From Salinibacterium amurskyense (GTDB lineage Bacteria; Actinomycetota; Actinomycetes; Actinomycetales; Microbacteriaceae), in NCBI RefSeq assembly GCF_002797685.1, contig NZ_PGFH01000001.1, forward strand, positions 496,001-560,000: 64,000 nt of DNA. The letters run 5' to 3'. Below the pieces are notes generated by a model that ran no database searches, was not told the origin of the DNA, and saw only the letters and a list, made by a program, of their open reading frames with translations. Both the position numbers and the translations under genes were made by a program. How positions within the stretch are numbered: position 1 is the stretch's first letter; every line of letters starts with the position of its first letter. Below, one piece after another: positions 50,614 to 58,626 of this stretch.

Positions 50614-51306
50614 TTAGATCCACCCCTGCTGCCACGCCTTATCGGCGGCATCGTGCCGCGAGCGAGCGTCGAGCTTCGTCATCGCGGAGGACAGGTAGTT
50701 GCGCACGGTTCCGGGCGCGAGGTGCAGAGCGTCAGCGATTTCTTGCACGCTCATCGTGGAGCGGCTGAACCGCAGCGCGTCGAGCTCGCGGTCGGTGAGA
50801 GGGCAGCGGTCGGCGGTGAGAGCCGTCGCCGCAATTTCGGGATCAATGTAGCGTTTGCCGGCCACGACATCCCGAATCACAGCGGCCAAGTCTTCGGCGG
50901 GCGTCGACTTGGGCACGAAGCCTGAAACGCGGGCGGCAAGGGCCCGGCGCAGCACGCCGGGTCGAGCGTGGCGGGTCACGATAACGACCTTCGTCGCGAC
51001 GGTCGAGAGGATGCGCGTGGCCGCCTCGATGCCATCGGCCTGCGGCATTTCGAGGTCGAGTAGGCAGACATCCGGTTGAAGCGCGAGCGCTTGCTCTGCC
51101 GCAGCAACACCGTTGTCGACGCTCGCGACGACCTCAATGTCGGCTTCCAAGTTGAGCAGCGCACTCAGCGCACCGCGAATGAGATGCTCATCGTCAGCAA
51201 TGAGCAGGCGGATGACGCGGGGCGCTTCGCTGGCCGCACTCGCGCCCGCTGCGCCCACGCCACTCGCACTCGCCGCACTGGCCCCGCTCACGCCAGTCCC
51301 GCTCAC
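50614..51306 (-). CDS. NarL/DesR-type response regulator
   Basis: A 230-residue regulator. Residues 1-28 are an Ala/Ser/Gly-only low-complexity stretch; the receiver (~32-150) has LLIADDEHLIRGAL, the phospho-acceptor in VCLLDLEMPQADG and VPKSTPAEDL; the LuxR HTH (~165-225) has LTDRELDALRFSRSTMSVQEIADAL. The GTG start overlaps the kinase stop (GTGA), so kinase and regulator are translationally coupled. The low-complexity leader seems real because no in-frame start follows it before the receiver. Confidence 0.9.
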   Translation of the reverse strand: MSGTGVSGASAASASGVGAAGASAASEAPRVIRLLIADDEHLIRGALSALLNLEADIEVVASVDNGVAAAEQALALQPDVCLLDLEMPQADGIEAATRILSTVATKVVIVTRHARPGVLRRALAARVSGFVPKSTPAEDLAAVIRDVVAGKRYIDPEIAATALTADRCPLTDRELDALRFSRSTMSVQEIADALHLAPGTVRNYLSSAMTKLDARSRHDAADKAWQQGWI

Positions 51307-52535
51307 GTTGTCACCCGCGACCGCGCCGGAATCCGCACGCTCAACTCAAAGCGATCTCCGTTGTCATCAACCTCAGTGGCGAGCTCACCCCCGAGGGCAG
51401 CGACTCGGCTGTGGAGCCCGACAAGCCCGCTACCGGGAGTCTCTCCCGCCGAGGCCGAGCTTCGCAGCTCGTTATTGCTGATCACGAGAGTGCTTTCGGT
51501 GTCGCTGCTAGTGAGCTGAATCGACACGTGGCTGGCTTCGCTGTGGCGCAAGATGTTCGTGGTCGCTTCGCGCACGGCGAGCCCCAAGGCGCGCCGCACG
51601 TCGGCATCGTCCGGCATCCGGCCAATCACCAGATCGCACTGGGCGCCTGCGGCCGCGAGCACTTCGCGCGCATTCTCGAGCTCGTTGTCCAGCTCGACTT
51701 CGCGATAGCCGGCCACGAGGGAGCGGGTCTCTTCGAGGGCTTGTTTGGCGATCATCCGAGTTTCGTGAATATGTTCGCGGGCTGCTTCGGGATCGATGGC
51801 CAGCATCCGCTCGGCCAGCTCAGATTTGAGGGCGATCACTTGCAGGTGGTGCCCCTGAATATCGTGCAGGTCAGAGGCGAAACGCAGTCGTTCCTCGGTG
51901 ACAGCGAGTTCGGCGGCGCTCGAACGAAGGCGGTCGAGGGTGACGACGATGTCCCACCACCACAAACCAGTGAGCACCATCACCGGCAAGAGCAGGCCGT
52001 AGAAGAGCACGAGCCAGAAATCGCCAGTCACCCCGGCACTGACGGGGTTGCCGAAAACGGTGGTCGAGAGCACGGGATGGGCAATCGAGAGGGCAAGCCC
52101 ACCGCCCAACACACTCCAGAGGTGGCGTCGCGGCAGGAGCGGTGCGATAACGCAGACGGCCATCCACAGGGGAAGCGCCGCCAAGAATCCGATCTCGGGC
52201 CTGAACAGACCGAGCACCCACACGGTGATGGCGGGCGCGAGAAGAGCTACGAGCCACACGCTGCTCGGGATGCCGCGCCCGCGCTCCGTGCGAAGAAACC
52301 AGCATCCGCGAACCTGGGCTGCAGCCGCTGCCACCGCCAGCGCAATGAGGGCCGCGTCGATCGGGGAGCGTGAGGCGGCGAATGCCACGAGCATGTTGAG
52401 GATCACGATTGCGTTCAGCACGATGTAGAAGAACACGATCGAGCCGAGCGTGTAATTCCAGGTGACGCGTACTCCGCGAACACCGCGGGCATGTTCGCCG
52501 TCGCGGGGCATCACGGGCGTAGTGGTTTCGAGCAT
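51303..52535 (-). CDS. DesK/NarX-type sensor histidine kinase
   Basis: A 410-residue kinase. Four to six transmembrane helices (~25-190), then HisKA_3 with the phospho-accepting His in FASDLHDIQGHHLQVIALK, and a HATPase domain (VREATTNILRHSEASHVSI, GSGLVGLHSRVAALGG). ATG 52535 was selected with CTGGGGG upstream; the open frame to 52658 runs through the promoter region. Pairs with the downstream regulator. Divergent from the small multidrug export-like gene, a possible target. Confidence 0.9.
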   Translation of the reverse strand: MLETTTPVMPRDGEHARGVRGVRVTWNYTLGSIVFFYIVLNAIVILNMLVAFAASRSPIDAALIALAVAAAAAQVRGCWFLRTERGRGIPSSVWLVALLAPAITVWVLGLFRPEIGFLAALPLWMAVCVIAPLLPRRHLWSVLGGGLALSIAHPVLSTTVFGNPVSAGVTGDFWLVLFYGLLLPVMVLTGLWWWDIVVTLDRLRSSAAELAVTEERLRFASDLHDIQGHHLQVIALKSELAERMLAIDPEAAREHIHETRMIAKQALEETRSLVAGYREVELDNELENAREVLAAAGAQCDLVIGRMPDDADVRRALGLAVREATTNILRHSEASHVSIQLTSSDTESTLVISNNELRSSASAGETPGSGLVGLHSRVAALGGELATEVDDNGDRFELSVRIPARSRVTT

Positions 52536-52553
52536 GGCCCCCAGCGTAGAGCA

Positions 52554-52567
52554 GTGACATTTGTCAC
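52554..52567. promoter_or_regulatory. Perfect palindrome GTGACA-TT-TGTCAC in the kinase promoter
   Basis: GTGACATTTGTCAC lies 19 bases upstream of the kinase start. It is a likely operator for the two-component system or another dimeric regulator. Confidence 0.55.
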
Positions 52568-52713
52568 GGTCGCAGGTGCGAAAGTGCACCGGATGCCGTG
52601 ACGCCGCGGCACTGCCCAGCGCGGTCGGCCGCGGCGAGGATTGATTCATCGCCGGCACTCCCGGCCACCGTCAAGTCCGACGATTCACGTCATCCCTTCA
52701 CGAAAGGCACACC

Positions 52714-53187
52714 ATGTACGACACCCTCAGCTCCTTCACCGCTGGACTCCCCGAACTGCTGCAGTGGGTAGGCGTGATTCTGATCGCCGCGATTCCGTAT
52801 GTGGAATCGTATGGCGGCTCGGTGATCGGAATCGTCACCGGCATTAATCCGGTGGTCGCGATCATCGCCGCGATCATCGGCAACGTGATCTCGATGCTGA
52901 TCTTCGTGTTCGTAGCGCACCGGGTTCGTGCCAAGGTGGCAGCGGGCCGCGAGCCCAAGCCTGAGACGCCCCGTCGCCAGAAGCTGCGCGAACGCTTCGA
53001 TCGCTATGGAGTCGCGGGAGTCAGCCTGCTCGGCCAAACCCTCCTGCCCAGCCAGATCACTTCGGCCGCAATGGTGTCTTTCGGCGCTTCGCGCAATGCC
53101 GTCATTGTCTGGCAGATCATCTCGATCATCATCTGGGGCGTGCTGTTCGGTGTGCTCGCCACCTTCGGGGTCACTGCTCTGCGCTAA
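52714..53187 (+). CDS. Small multidrug export protein family (Sm_multidrug_ex) membrane protein
   Basis: A 157-residue protein with four helices: LQWVGVILIAAIPYVESYGG is the family signature at the N-terminus, followed by AIIAAIIGNVISMLIFVFVAH and LLGQTLLPSQITSAAMVSFG. Despite the family name the transported compound is unknown; DedA-like features suggest a lipid or ion role. CACGAAAGG precedes the ATG. Divergent from the two-component system. Confidence 0.85.
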   Translation: MYDTLSSFTAGLPELLQWVGVILIAAIPYVESYGGSVIGIVTGINPVVAIIAAIIGNVISMLIFVFVAHRVRAKVAAGREPKPETPRRQKLRERFDRYGVAGVSLLGQTLLPSQITSAAMVSFGASRNAVIVWQIISIIIWGVLFGVLATFGVTALR

Positions 53188-53220
53188 GTCGGATGCTCGG
53201 TAGGGCCGGGTGTCTTCCCG

Positions 53221-53255
53221 CCGAAGTTGCGCACTACGTCAGTGCGTAGCTTCGG
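53221..53255. terminator. Bidirectional hairpin terminator
   Basis: CCGAAG-ttg-CGCACT-acgtc-AGTGCG-tag-CTTCGG: two perfect 6-bp stems separated by a symmetrical three-base internal loop. It lies between convergent genes. Confidence 0.75.
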
Positions 53256-53287
53256 TAGCGGCGGCAGGTCACTGGCCGCACGGACTG

Positions 53288-53782
53288 TCAGCGCACCATC
53301 CGCGCGTCAATGAGTTGGGGAGTCGCGGGGTCGATGTCTTCGGTGCCGTCGAACTCGAAGCCATTGCGGCGGTAGAAGGCCACAGCCCGGGGATTGTCCT
53401 TGGCGACCCACAGCGCGGCAGGCGAGTCGCCCAGGGTCGCGTCGAGCAATGCCTGACCGATGCCGGTGCCATGGTGCGCTGCCACAACATAAATCGCTTC
53501 GACTTGGGCTTGCGCAGCCACGGTAGTTTCTTTGACGGCGGACTCTCGCCCAACCGAAGCAAACCCAACGATTGTGCCGGCGAGGTCAGCCACTTGGATG
53601 CACCGCTCCGCTCGCGGATGGCTAAGGATGTGATTCCACATCTTCTGACGTCCGGCCAGATAATCGGCCGTGAAGAAGCCATCGGGGACGAGGTGGGAAT
53701 AGGTCTCCCGCCAGCTCGCGACATGCAATTGAGCGAGAGCGTCGGCATCGGCCGGCACCGGGTCGCGAAGAATTGTCGTCAT
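53288..53782 (-). CDS. GNAT-family N-acetyltransferase
   Basis: A 164-residue protein starting TTILRDPVPADADALAQLH. The N-terminal HVASWRETYSHLVPDGFF and the acetyl-CoA loop VEAIYVVAAHHGTGIGQALL match the GNAT subgroup that acts on aminoglycoside-like or diamine substrates, but the substrate is unknown. ATG 53782 fits the family; the upstream open extension to 53926 covers the divergent PadR promoter. Confidence 0.88.
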   Translation of the reverse strand: MTTILRDPVPADADALAQLHVASWRETYSHLVPDGFFTADYLAGRQKMWNHILSHPRAERCIQVADLAGTIVGFASVGRESAVKETTVAAQAQVEAIYVVAAHHGTGIGQALLDATLGDSPAALWVAKDNPRAVAFYRRNGFEFDGTEDIDPATPQLIDARMVR

Positions 53783-53843
53783 GTGATTATCGTGGCAGTC
53801 CTCCCGGCTTGAGGGAAGACCTGATCGTTCCTCTTGTTTAACT

Positions 53844-53856
53844 CTTGTGAGACAAG
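53844..53856. promoter_or_regulatory. Palindrome CTTGT-GAG-ACAAG over the padR promoter
   Basis: A perfect 5-bp inverted repeat with a three-base centre, ending one base before the TATCGT -10 (53858-53863). PadR regulators bind short palindromes of this form in their own promoters. Confidence 0.55.
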
Positions 53857-53857
53857 G

Positions 53858-53863
53858 TATCGT
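53858..53863 (+). promoter_or_regulatory. -10 element TATCGT of the padR gene (leaderless type)
   Basis: TATCGT, seven bases, then ATG 53871. Confidence 0.45.
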
Positions 53864-53870
53864 CGACGGC

Positions 53871-54233
53871 ATGGTCGAAAGCGCAGCAAGTACCCAACTC
53901 CGCCGCGGAGTTGTTGGCCCGTGCATCCTCGCGCTGCTCTCGACCGGCCCGCGCTTCGGACTACAAATCGTTCGCGAACTGAACGACGTCGGTCAGTTGC
54001 TCACGAGCCAGGGCACCGTGTACCCGCTGCTGAGTCGCCTACAGGAAGCGGGTCAAGTCAGCAGCCACTGGGAAGTGAGCGATACCGAGCGACCGCGACG
54101 CTATTACAGCCTCACGGATGTCGGCCGTCGCGACCTTGAACTCTTCCGTGAAGATTGGCGCCAGTTCTCCGGCTCCGTTGGAACACTTTTGCAGACCATC
54201 CCTTCCTCATCTAGTGAGAGTGAGCAGTCATGA
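53871..54233 (+). CDS. PadR-family transcriptional repressor
   Basis: A 120-residue winged-helix regulator: LRRGVVGPCILALLSTGPRFGLQIVREL at the first helices, then GTVYPLLSRLQEAGQVSSHW and the wing RPRRYYSLTDVGRR. ATG 53871 was preferred over GTG 53847, which overlaps the operator and promoter. The stop overlaps the next gene's start (ATGA), so the two proteins are made together, as for other PadR/HAAS pairs. Confidence 0.9.
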   Translation: MVESAASTQLRRGVVGPCILALLSTGPRFGLQIVRELNDVGQLLTSQGTVYPLLSRLQEAGQVSSHWEVSDTERPRRYYSLTDVGRRDLELFREDWRQFSGSVGTLLQTIPSSSSESEQS

Positions 54234-55072
54234 GTACCGCTGCCGAGCATCCGACCGTCACCGCCTATCTTCGCGAGTTCGATGCGGCGTCTGGCTCACT
54301 CACTGCAACTCGTCGTGAGGAGCTCCGCGAAGAAATCGCGAGCCACTTGCGCGAGGCGATCCCTCCCCTGTCATCGCAGGCCGACGCGACTGCGGTCATC
54401 GCGGCCTTCGGCTCGCCAGCCGAGATTGTGGGGCAGGAAGGCACCCTAGATCAGAGCGCCTCTTCGGTCGCCCCTGCCGATGAGTCACGCCGAGGGCTGC
54501 GCATAGCCCTCGGCGCAATCGTGATTGCGGCTGCAGCGATCTCTGCGGTGTTCTTCTTGTGGCCAGGCAACCCTGCGAATACTGGTGCCGGGTCTGGCAC
54601 CACGCAACCGGATGCTGCCCCTTCCTCGGTCGTGAACGAAGTCCCCGAGGGGCCCGCCCGAGTGGCCGAAGGCACCGCGTATTTCGAGTATCTCGCCGCG
54701 ATCGAAACGATGCCTGAGCCGCTGCCCAGCGGGGCGGCCTATCCCACCGGAGTGCCTGAGGGGTTGGACCTCGGAGCCACGGATGACGGAATACAGCAGT
54801 CTGGTGCGGGAGCCACCGTCGCGCACTTCACCTGGCTGTGCGCGTGGGAAGCCGAGTATCTAACCGCAGCTGACGACGAGGACGCCGAACGCCAAGTCGC
54901 CGCTGAGGCGATGCTCACCCAGTGGCCAAGCTACGGCTTCGTCTCCGACCCCGATGGCGGGTGGGCGGCGAATGTTCTTGAGCCACTGAGTTTCGGCGAC
55001 ACCGCAGGTCTGCAGAAAGACTTTCCGCAGACCTGCGCTCAAGCCGGCATCCTCAACGTCACGGCCCCGTAG
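54230..55072 (+). CDS. HAAS-domain membrane protein paired with PadR
   Basis: A 280-residue protein. The N-terminal ~70 residues (TAYLREFDAASGSLTATRREELREEIASHL, AVIAAFGSPAEIVGQE) are a HAAS signalling domain; one transmembrane helix follows (RIALGAIVIAAAAISAVFFLW, ~88-108); the outer ~170 residues are acidic and contain two Cys and no known fold. The HAAS domain is thought to act as a partner of the PadR repressor. The extracellular part may sense or bind something; unknown. Confidence 0.8.
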   Translation: MSTAAEHPTVTAYLREFDAASGSLTATRREELREEIASHLREAIPPLSSQADATAVIAAFGSPAEIVGQEGTLDQSASSVAPADESRRGLRIALGAIVIAAAAISAVFFLWPGNPANTGAGSGTTQPDAAPSSVVNEVPEGPARVAEGTAYFEYLAAIETMPEPLPSGAAYPTGVPEGLDLGATDDGIQQSGAGATVAHFTWLCAWEAEYLTAADDEDAERQVAAEAMLTQWPSYGFVSDPDGGWAANVLEPLSFGDTAGLQKDFPQTCAQAGILNVTAP

Positions 55073-55117
55073 GAGCCCGGCGAGCAGGAGCTTCGAGCGT
55101 TGGGGATAGGTCAGCAA

Positions 55118-55123
55118 TACACT
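55118..55123 (+). promoter_or_regulatory. -10 element TACACT of the GNAT gene (leaderless type)
   Basis: TACACT, six bases, then ATG 55130. Confidence 0.5.
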
Positions 55124-55129
55124 GGGCAA

Positions 55130-55615
55130 ATGCCGACTCGCTTGCTCACCGCATCTGATCGGCCCCTTCTCAGGCAGGCAACGTTGGCCAACATGAACTG
55201 GTGCGGGCCTCGTTTCACTTTCGACGATCTCGATCAGTCCAAGGAACTCGCCCACTACTATTCCGATTTCCCTCGTGGCGATGACTTCGGGATGCTAGAC
55301 GAAGCCGCCGGAGACGTCCGCGCAGTAGCGTGGCTGGTCTTCTTTCCGGCAGAGCACCCCGGCTACGGATTCGTTGATGACACGATTCCTGAACTGAGCA
55401 TCACAACGTTCGACGGATTTCGCGGTCAAGGGATCGGTGAACATTTGCTGCGGGAAGTAATCGCGGCGGCGGCCGAGCGAGGGATGCCCGGCATCAGTCT
55501 GAGCGTCGAGGACGGAAACCGTGCCCGTTCGCTGTACTCGCGGCTCGGCTTTCAGCCGGTGGGTCGCTCCGGAGACTCCGACACCATGTTGTTGCGGCTC
55601 TCGACTACGCGGTAA
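55130..55615 (+). CDS. GNAT-family N-acetyltransferase
   Basis: A 161-residue acetyltransferase. Acetyl-CoA loop in ELSITTFDGFRGQGIGEHLL and motif B in LSVEDGNRARSLYSRLGFQPV. The promoter hexamer six bases upstream favours ATG 55130 over the GTG/ATG further 5'. Its 3' end overlaps the convergent purC by 11 bases. Confidence 0.88.
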   Translation: MPTRLLTASDRPLLRQATLANMNWCGPRFTFDDLDQSKELAHYYSDFPRGDDFGMLDEAAGDVRAVAWLVFFPAEHPGYGFVDDTIPELSITTFDGFRGQGIGEHLLREVIAAAAERGMPGISLSVEDGNRARSLYSRLGFQPVGRSGDSDTMLLRLSTTR

Positions 55616-56504
55616 GCCGCTGAATCAACTCGCGATAGCGCGCCGCAGTCTGCTCCACGATGTCGGCGGGAAGTTCGGGCGGAACACCCTGCTTGTCCCA
55701 GTTCGCCGAAAGCCAGTTGCGCACGATCTGCTTGTCGAAGCTTGCCAGGCGACCAGGGCCGCCGGCGGCATAAAGTTCAGCATCCCAGTAGCGGCTCGAG
55801 TCGCTCGTCAGCACCTCGTCGGCCAGCACAAGAGCACCGGTCTCCGGGTCGGCGCCGAATTCGAACTTGGTATCAGCGAGGATCACGCCACGGGTCTCCG
55901 CGATGGCGGAGGCTCGGGCGAAGATGTCGAGCGAAGCATCCCGAAGCGCAGTCGCAACCTCGGCACCGACGAGTTCGACGGTGCGCTCAAAGCTGATGTT
56001 CTCGTCGTGCTCACCCATCGGGGCTTTCCACGCCGGAGTGTAGATCGGTTCGGGCAGGCGGTCGCCATCGCTCAAACCAGCTGGCAGCGCAATGCCGCAC
56101 ACGCTCTGCGACTCCTGATACTCCAGCCAACCACTGCCCGATAGGTAGCCGCGAACGACACACTCCACCGGATACATCTCCAGGCGCTTCACGATCATCG
56201 AGCGGTCAGCAAGCTCAGCAGGCGCATCAACGTCAGCGGCATCCGCCAAATGATTCGGCATGTCAGCCAGCTGCGCGAACCACCATTTGCTCAGTTGCGT
56301 CAGCAGCGCGCCCTTGCTCGGGATGCCTGGCTCCAGCACGTGGTCAAACGCACTGACCCGATCACTGGCAACCATGAGCACAAGCTGTGGCTCGTCGGCG
56401 CGCACATACAGGTCACGGACCTTGCCGGAATACGTCAGCGTCCACGCGCTCGCAGCATCGTTCACGCCAGCATCTGCTCCAGCATCGTTCACGGCGTTAC
56501 TCAC
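55605..56504 (-). CDS. purC: SAICAR synthetase PurC
   Basis: A 299-residue ATP-dependent ligase joining CAIR and aspartate in purine synthesis. YSGKVRDLYV at the nucleotide-binding strand, SAFDHVLEPGIPSKGALLTQ, ECVVRGYLSGSGWLEYQ and ILADTKFEFGAD are family motifs. The first ~20 residues (Asn/Ala/Asp-rich) precede the conserved part. The GTG start overlaps the purD stop (GTGA), giving a tight purD-purC operon. Confidence 0.96.
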   Translation of the reverse strand: MSNAVNDAGADAGVNDAASAWTLTYSGKVRDLYVRADEPQLVLMVASDRVSAFDHVLEPGIPSKGALLTQLSKWWFAQLADMPNHLADAADVDAPAELADRSMIVKRLEMYPVECVVRGYLSGSGWLEYQESQSVCGIALPAGLSDGDRLPEPIYTPAWKAPMGEHDENISFERTVELVGAEVATALRDASLDIFARASAIAETRGVILADTKFEFGADPETGALVLADEVLTSDSSRYWDAELYAAGGPGRLASFDKQIVRNWLSANWDKQGVPPELPADIVEQTAARYRELIQRLTA

Positions 56505-57751
56505 TGGGCGACGCGAAGAGCGATATCGGTGCGGTAGTGCCCGCCCTCGAGGGTGATGTGGCCGAGCGCTTCGTAGGCACGCTCGCGGGCGACCGCGAAG
56601 GTTGCGCCGGTCGCGACAACGCTCAGCACGCGTCCGCCGGTGGCGACAAACTCGTCACCCTTTCTGGCGGTGGCGGCGTGGGCGATGGTGATTCCGGGAA
56701 CGGCGAGTGCCGCATCCAACCCTGTAATCGGACGACCGATCTTGGGGTTCTCGGGGTAGCCCTCGCTGGCGAGCACAACGGTGACGGCCACGTCGTCGGT
56801 GAACACGGGAGTCGCGTGGTCGGGCAGGCCGCCGGTCGCCGCTGCGTAGAGCAGCGAGCTCAATGGCGTAACGAGGCGGGGGAGTACAACCTGCGTCTCG
56901 GGGTCACCGAAACGAGCGTTGAACTCGATAACGCGGATGCCGTCCTTCGTGACAATGAGGCCACAGTAGAGCAGACCAATAAACGGCGTTTGCTCATCGG
57001 CGAGCTGGCGGATCGTGGGGATCGCGATCGTGTCGATGACTTCTTGAACGAAGTTCTCGGGGAGCCAGTTGAGCGGCGAGTAGGCACCCATTCCGCCGGT
57101 GTTGGGGCCATTGTCGCCGTCGTAGGCGAGCTTGTAGTCCTGGGCGGGCGAAAGCGGAACAACGTTGTGGCCGTCGCTGAGCAAGAAGAGGGAGACCTCT
57201 TCGCCGGCGAGGTACTCCTCGATGAGAACGCTGCCCTGGCCGAGCCAGAACGTTGCGTGGTCAACGGCGGCGTTGCGGTCGCCCGTCACGAGAACGCCCT
57301 TGCCGGCAGCGAGGCCATCAGCCTTCACTACGTAGGGGGCGCCGAACTCGTCGAGAGCCTCGATGGCTTCGTCTAGGGAACCGGCCCGGTGGGCGCGACC
57401 GGTGGGAACGTTGGCGGCATCCATGATGCGCTTGGCGAAAGTCTTGCTGCCTTCAAGAGCAGCGGCAGCCTTGCCCGGGCCGAACACGGCGATGCCGCGG
57501 CGACGCAGATCGTCGGCGACACCGGCCACGAGAGGAGCCTCGGGCCCGATAACAACCAACTCAATGTTGTTGTCGAGGGCGTACTCGGTGACAACGTCAC
57601 CACGCGTGGGATCGAGCGCCACCGTCTCAACCACCGAAGCGATACCGGCATTGCCGGGCGCAGCGGTGATTTCGTGCGCCTCTTCCTCGCTGAGGAGAGA
57701 CGTAACGATGGCGTGCTCGCGGGCACCGGAACCTAGAACAAGAATTCGCAC
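56501..57751 (-). CDS. purD: Phosphoribosylamine-glycine ligase PurD
   Basis: A 416-residue ATP-grasp enzyme making GAR. VLVLGSGAREHAIV at the N-terminus, the grasp region KADGLAAGKGVLVTGDRN, LIEEYLAGEEVSLFLLSDG, and GPNTGGMGAYSP are all present; the final strand has EFNARFGDPETQVVLPR. TAGGCT six bases before the GTG start gives a leaderless promoter. First gene of the purD-purC operon. Confidence 0.97.
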   Translation of the reverse strand: MRILVLGSGAREHAIVTSLLSEEEAHEITAAPGNAGIASVVETVALDPTRGDVVTEYALDNNIELVVIGPEAPLVAGVADDLRRRGIAVFGPGKAAAALEGSKTFAKRIMDAANVPTGRAHRAGSLDEAIEALDEFGAPYVVKADGLAAGKGVLVTGDRNAAVDHATFWLGQGSVLIEEYLAGEEVSLFLLSDGHNVVPLSPAQDYKLAYDGDNGPNTGGMGAYSPLNWLPENFVQEVIDTIAIPTIRQLADEQTPFIGLLYCGLIVTKDGIRVIEFNARFGDPETQVVLPRLVTPLSSLLYAAATGGLPDHATPVFTDDVAVTVVLASEGYPENPKIGRPITGLDAALAVPGITIAHAATARKGDEFVATGGRVLSVVATGATFAVARERAYEALGHITLEGGHYRTDIALRVAQ

Positions 57752-57757
57752 AACGAC

Positions 57758-57763
57758 AGCCTA
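57758..57763 (-). promoter_or_regulatory. -10 element TAGGCT of purD (leaderless type)
   Basis: TAGGCT, six bases, then the GTG start on the minus strand. Confidence 0.5.
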
Positions 57764-57786
57764 ACCAAGCCCACAGCCTCAGTTGT

Positions 57787-57816
57787 TAGCGTTCAGCCCA
57801 ACTTGCTAGCGTTCAG
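57787..57816 (+). repeat. Direct repeat TAGCGTTCAG, spaced 20 bp
   Basis: Copies at 57787-57796 and 57807-57816. The second contains the TAGCGT -10 of the sterol-carrier-like gene, six bases before its ATG; the first would place a second -10 two helical turns upstream. Confidence 0.6.
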
Positions 57817-57818
57817 GC

Positions 57819-58190
57819 ATGGCAAAGCTGAAAATAGCCCCCATTGCAGGCGAGGCAAGCATCCGATTGGTGCGCGACGGTCGGGCAGACCGCGACGCTA
57901 TCGCGACTGCTGTGCGCTACCTCCTGCAGGTGCTCGCCAACACCGCGGAGGGCAACTCAGTTGAAGTTCGAGTGCCACCGCACGGCGCCGTTCAAGCTAT
58001 CGAAGGCCCTAACCACACGCGCGGCACCCCGCCCAATGTTGTTGAGATGGATGCCGAGACCTGGATTGCCCTCGCCACGGGAACACGCGAGTGGGCCGAG
58101 GCCCTCGACTCCGGCGACATCAGCGCCTCGGGGTCGCGTGCCGACCTCAGCGAATACCTCCCAGTTGTGTGGGAGAGAATAGCTCCGTGA
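57819..58190 (+). CDS. Sterol-carrier-family small protein
   Basis: A 123-residue protein with RYLLQVLANTAEGNSVEVRVPPHGAVQAIEG and GTPPNVVEMDAETWIALATG, the sequence pattern of actinobacterial sterol-carrier (SCP2-like) family proteins often found beside purine genes. Such folds bind hydrophobic ligands; the physiological ligand is unknown. Leaderless TAGCGT promoter. Its stop overlaps the next start (GTGA). Confidence 0.8.
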   Translation: MAKLKIAPIAGEASIRLVRDGRADRDAIATAVRYLLQVLANTAEGNSVEVRVPPHGAVQAIEGPNHTRGTPPNVVEMDAETWIALATGTREWAEALDSGDISASGSRADLSEYLPVVWERIAP

Positions 58191-58549
58191 GTATTACGCC
58201 AGAACACGAGCCCGCGGCATCCGCCCCGCAGCAGCCTGCGATGAAGACCACGGTCGAATCGACGGGCGTGAGCATTCGCCGTGCGCCCAAGTACGGCGCG
58301 TTCATGATTGTCGGTGGCGGGCTTGGTGCCATCGCCACGTTTATTCTCACGATGTCGTTCCCCGTTGATCCGTCAGTCGGATTCGGTGCCCTCTTCGGCT
58401 ACTTCAGCCTCTTTGGTATTCCTGCCGGTGTTGCCGTCGGTGCTCTCGTTGCGCTGATCGCCGACCGTTCATCGCGTCGTCGTGCCAAGACCGGCACGGC
58501 CGAGCACGAGATCTCAGAACCAGAAGCGTACGAGGGCACCCTCGAATAA
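58187..58549 (+). CDS. Small two-helix membrane protein
   Basis: A 120-residue protein. Residues ~1-35 are disordered; two helices follow (AFMIVGGGLGAIATFILTMSF and YFSLFGIPAGVAVGALVALIA) and a basic-then-acidic tail (SSRRRAKTGTAEHEISEPE). Conserved-looking in actinobacteria next to purF; function unknown. Translationally coupled to the sterol-carrier-like gene. Confidence 0.75.
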   Translation: MSITPEHEPAASAPQQPAMKTTVESTGVSIRRAPKYGAFMIVGGGLGAIATFILTMSFPVDPSVGFGALFGYFSLFGIPAGVAVGALVALIADRSSRRRAKTGTAEHEISEPEAYEGTLE

Positions 58550-58550
58550 C

Positions 58551-58626
58551 GAGCGCTAGCCCAGATCTCGAGCGCTAACACCGCGGTCGACCGCACGCGG
58601 CGACGTGAACGAAACTGCGAGCGCTA
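58551..58626. repeat. Three copies of GAGCGCTA around the purF stop
   Basis: GAGCGCTA occurs at 58551, 58570 and 58619; the last includes the purF stop codon. The word contains the palindrome AGCGCT. Confidence 0.6.
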
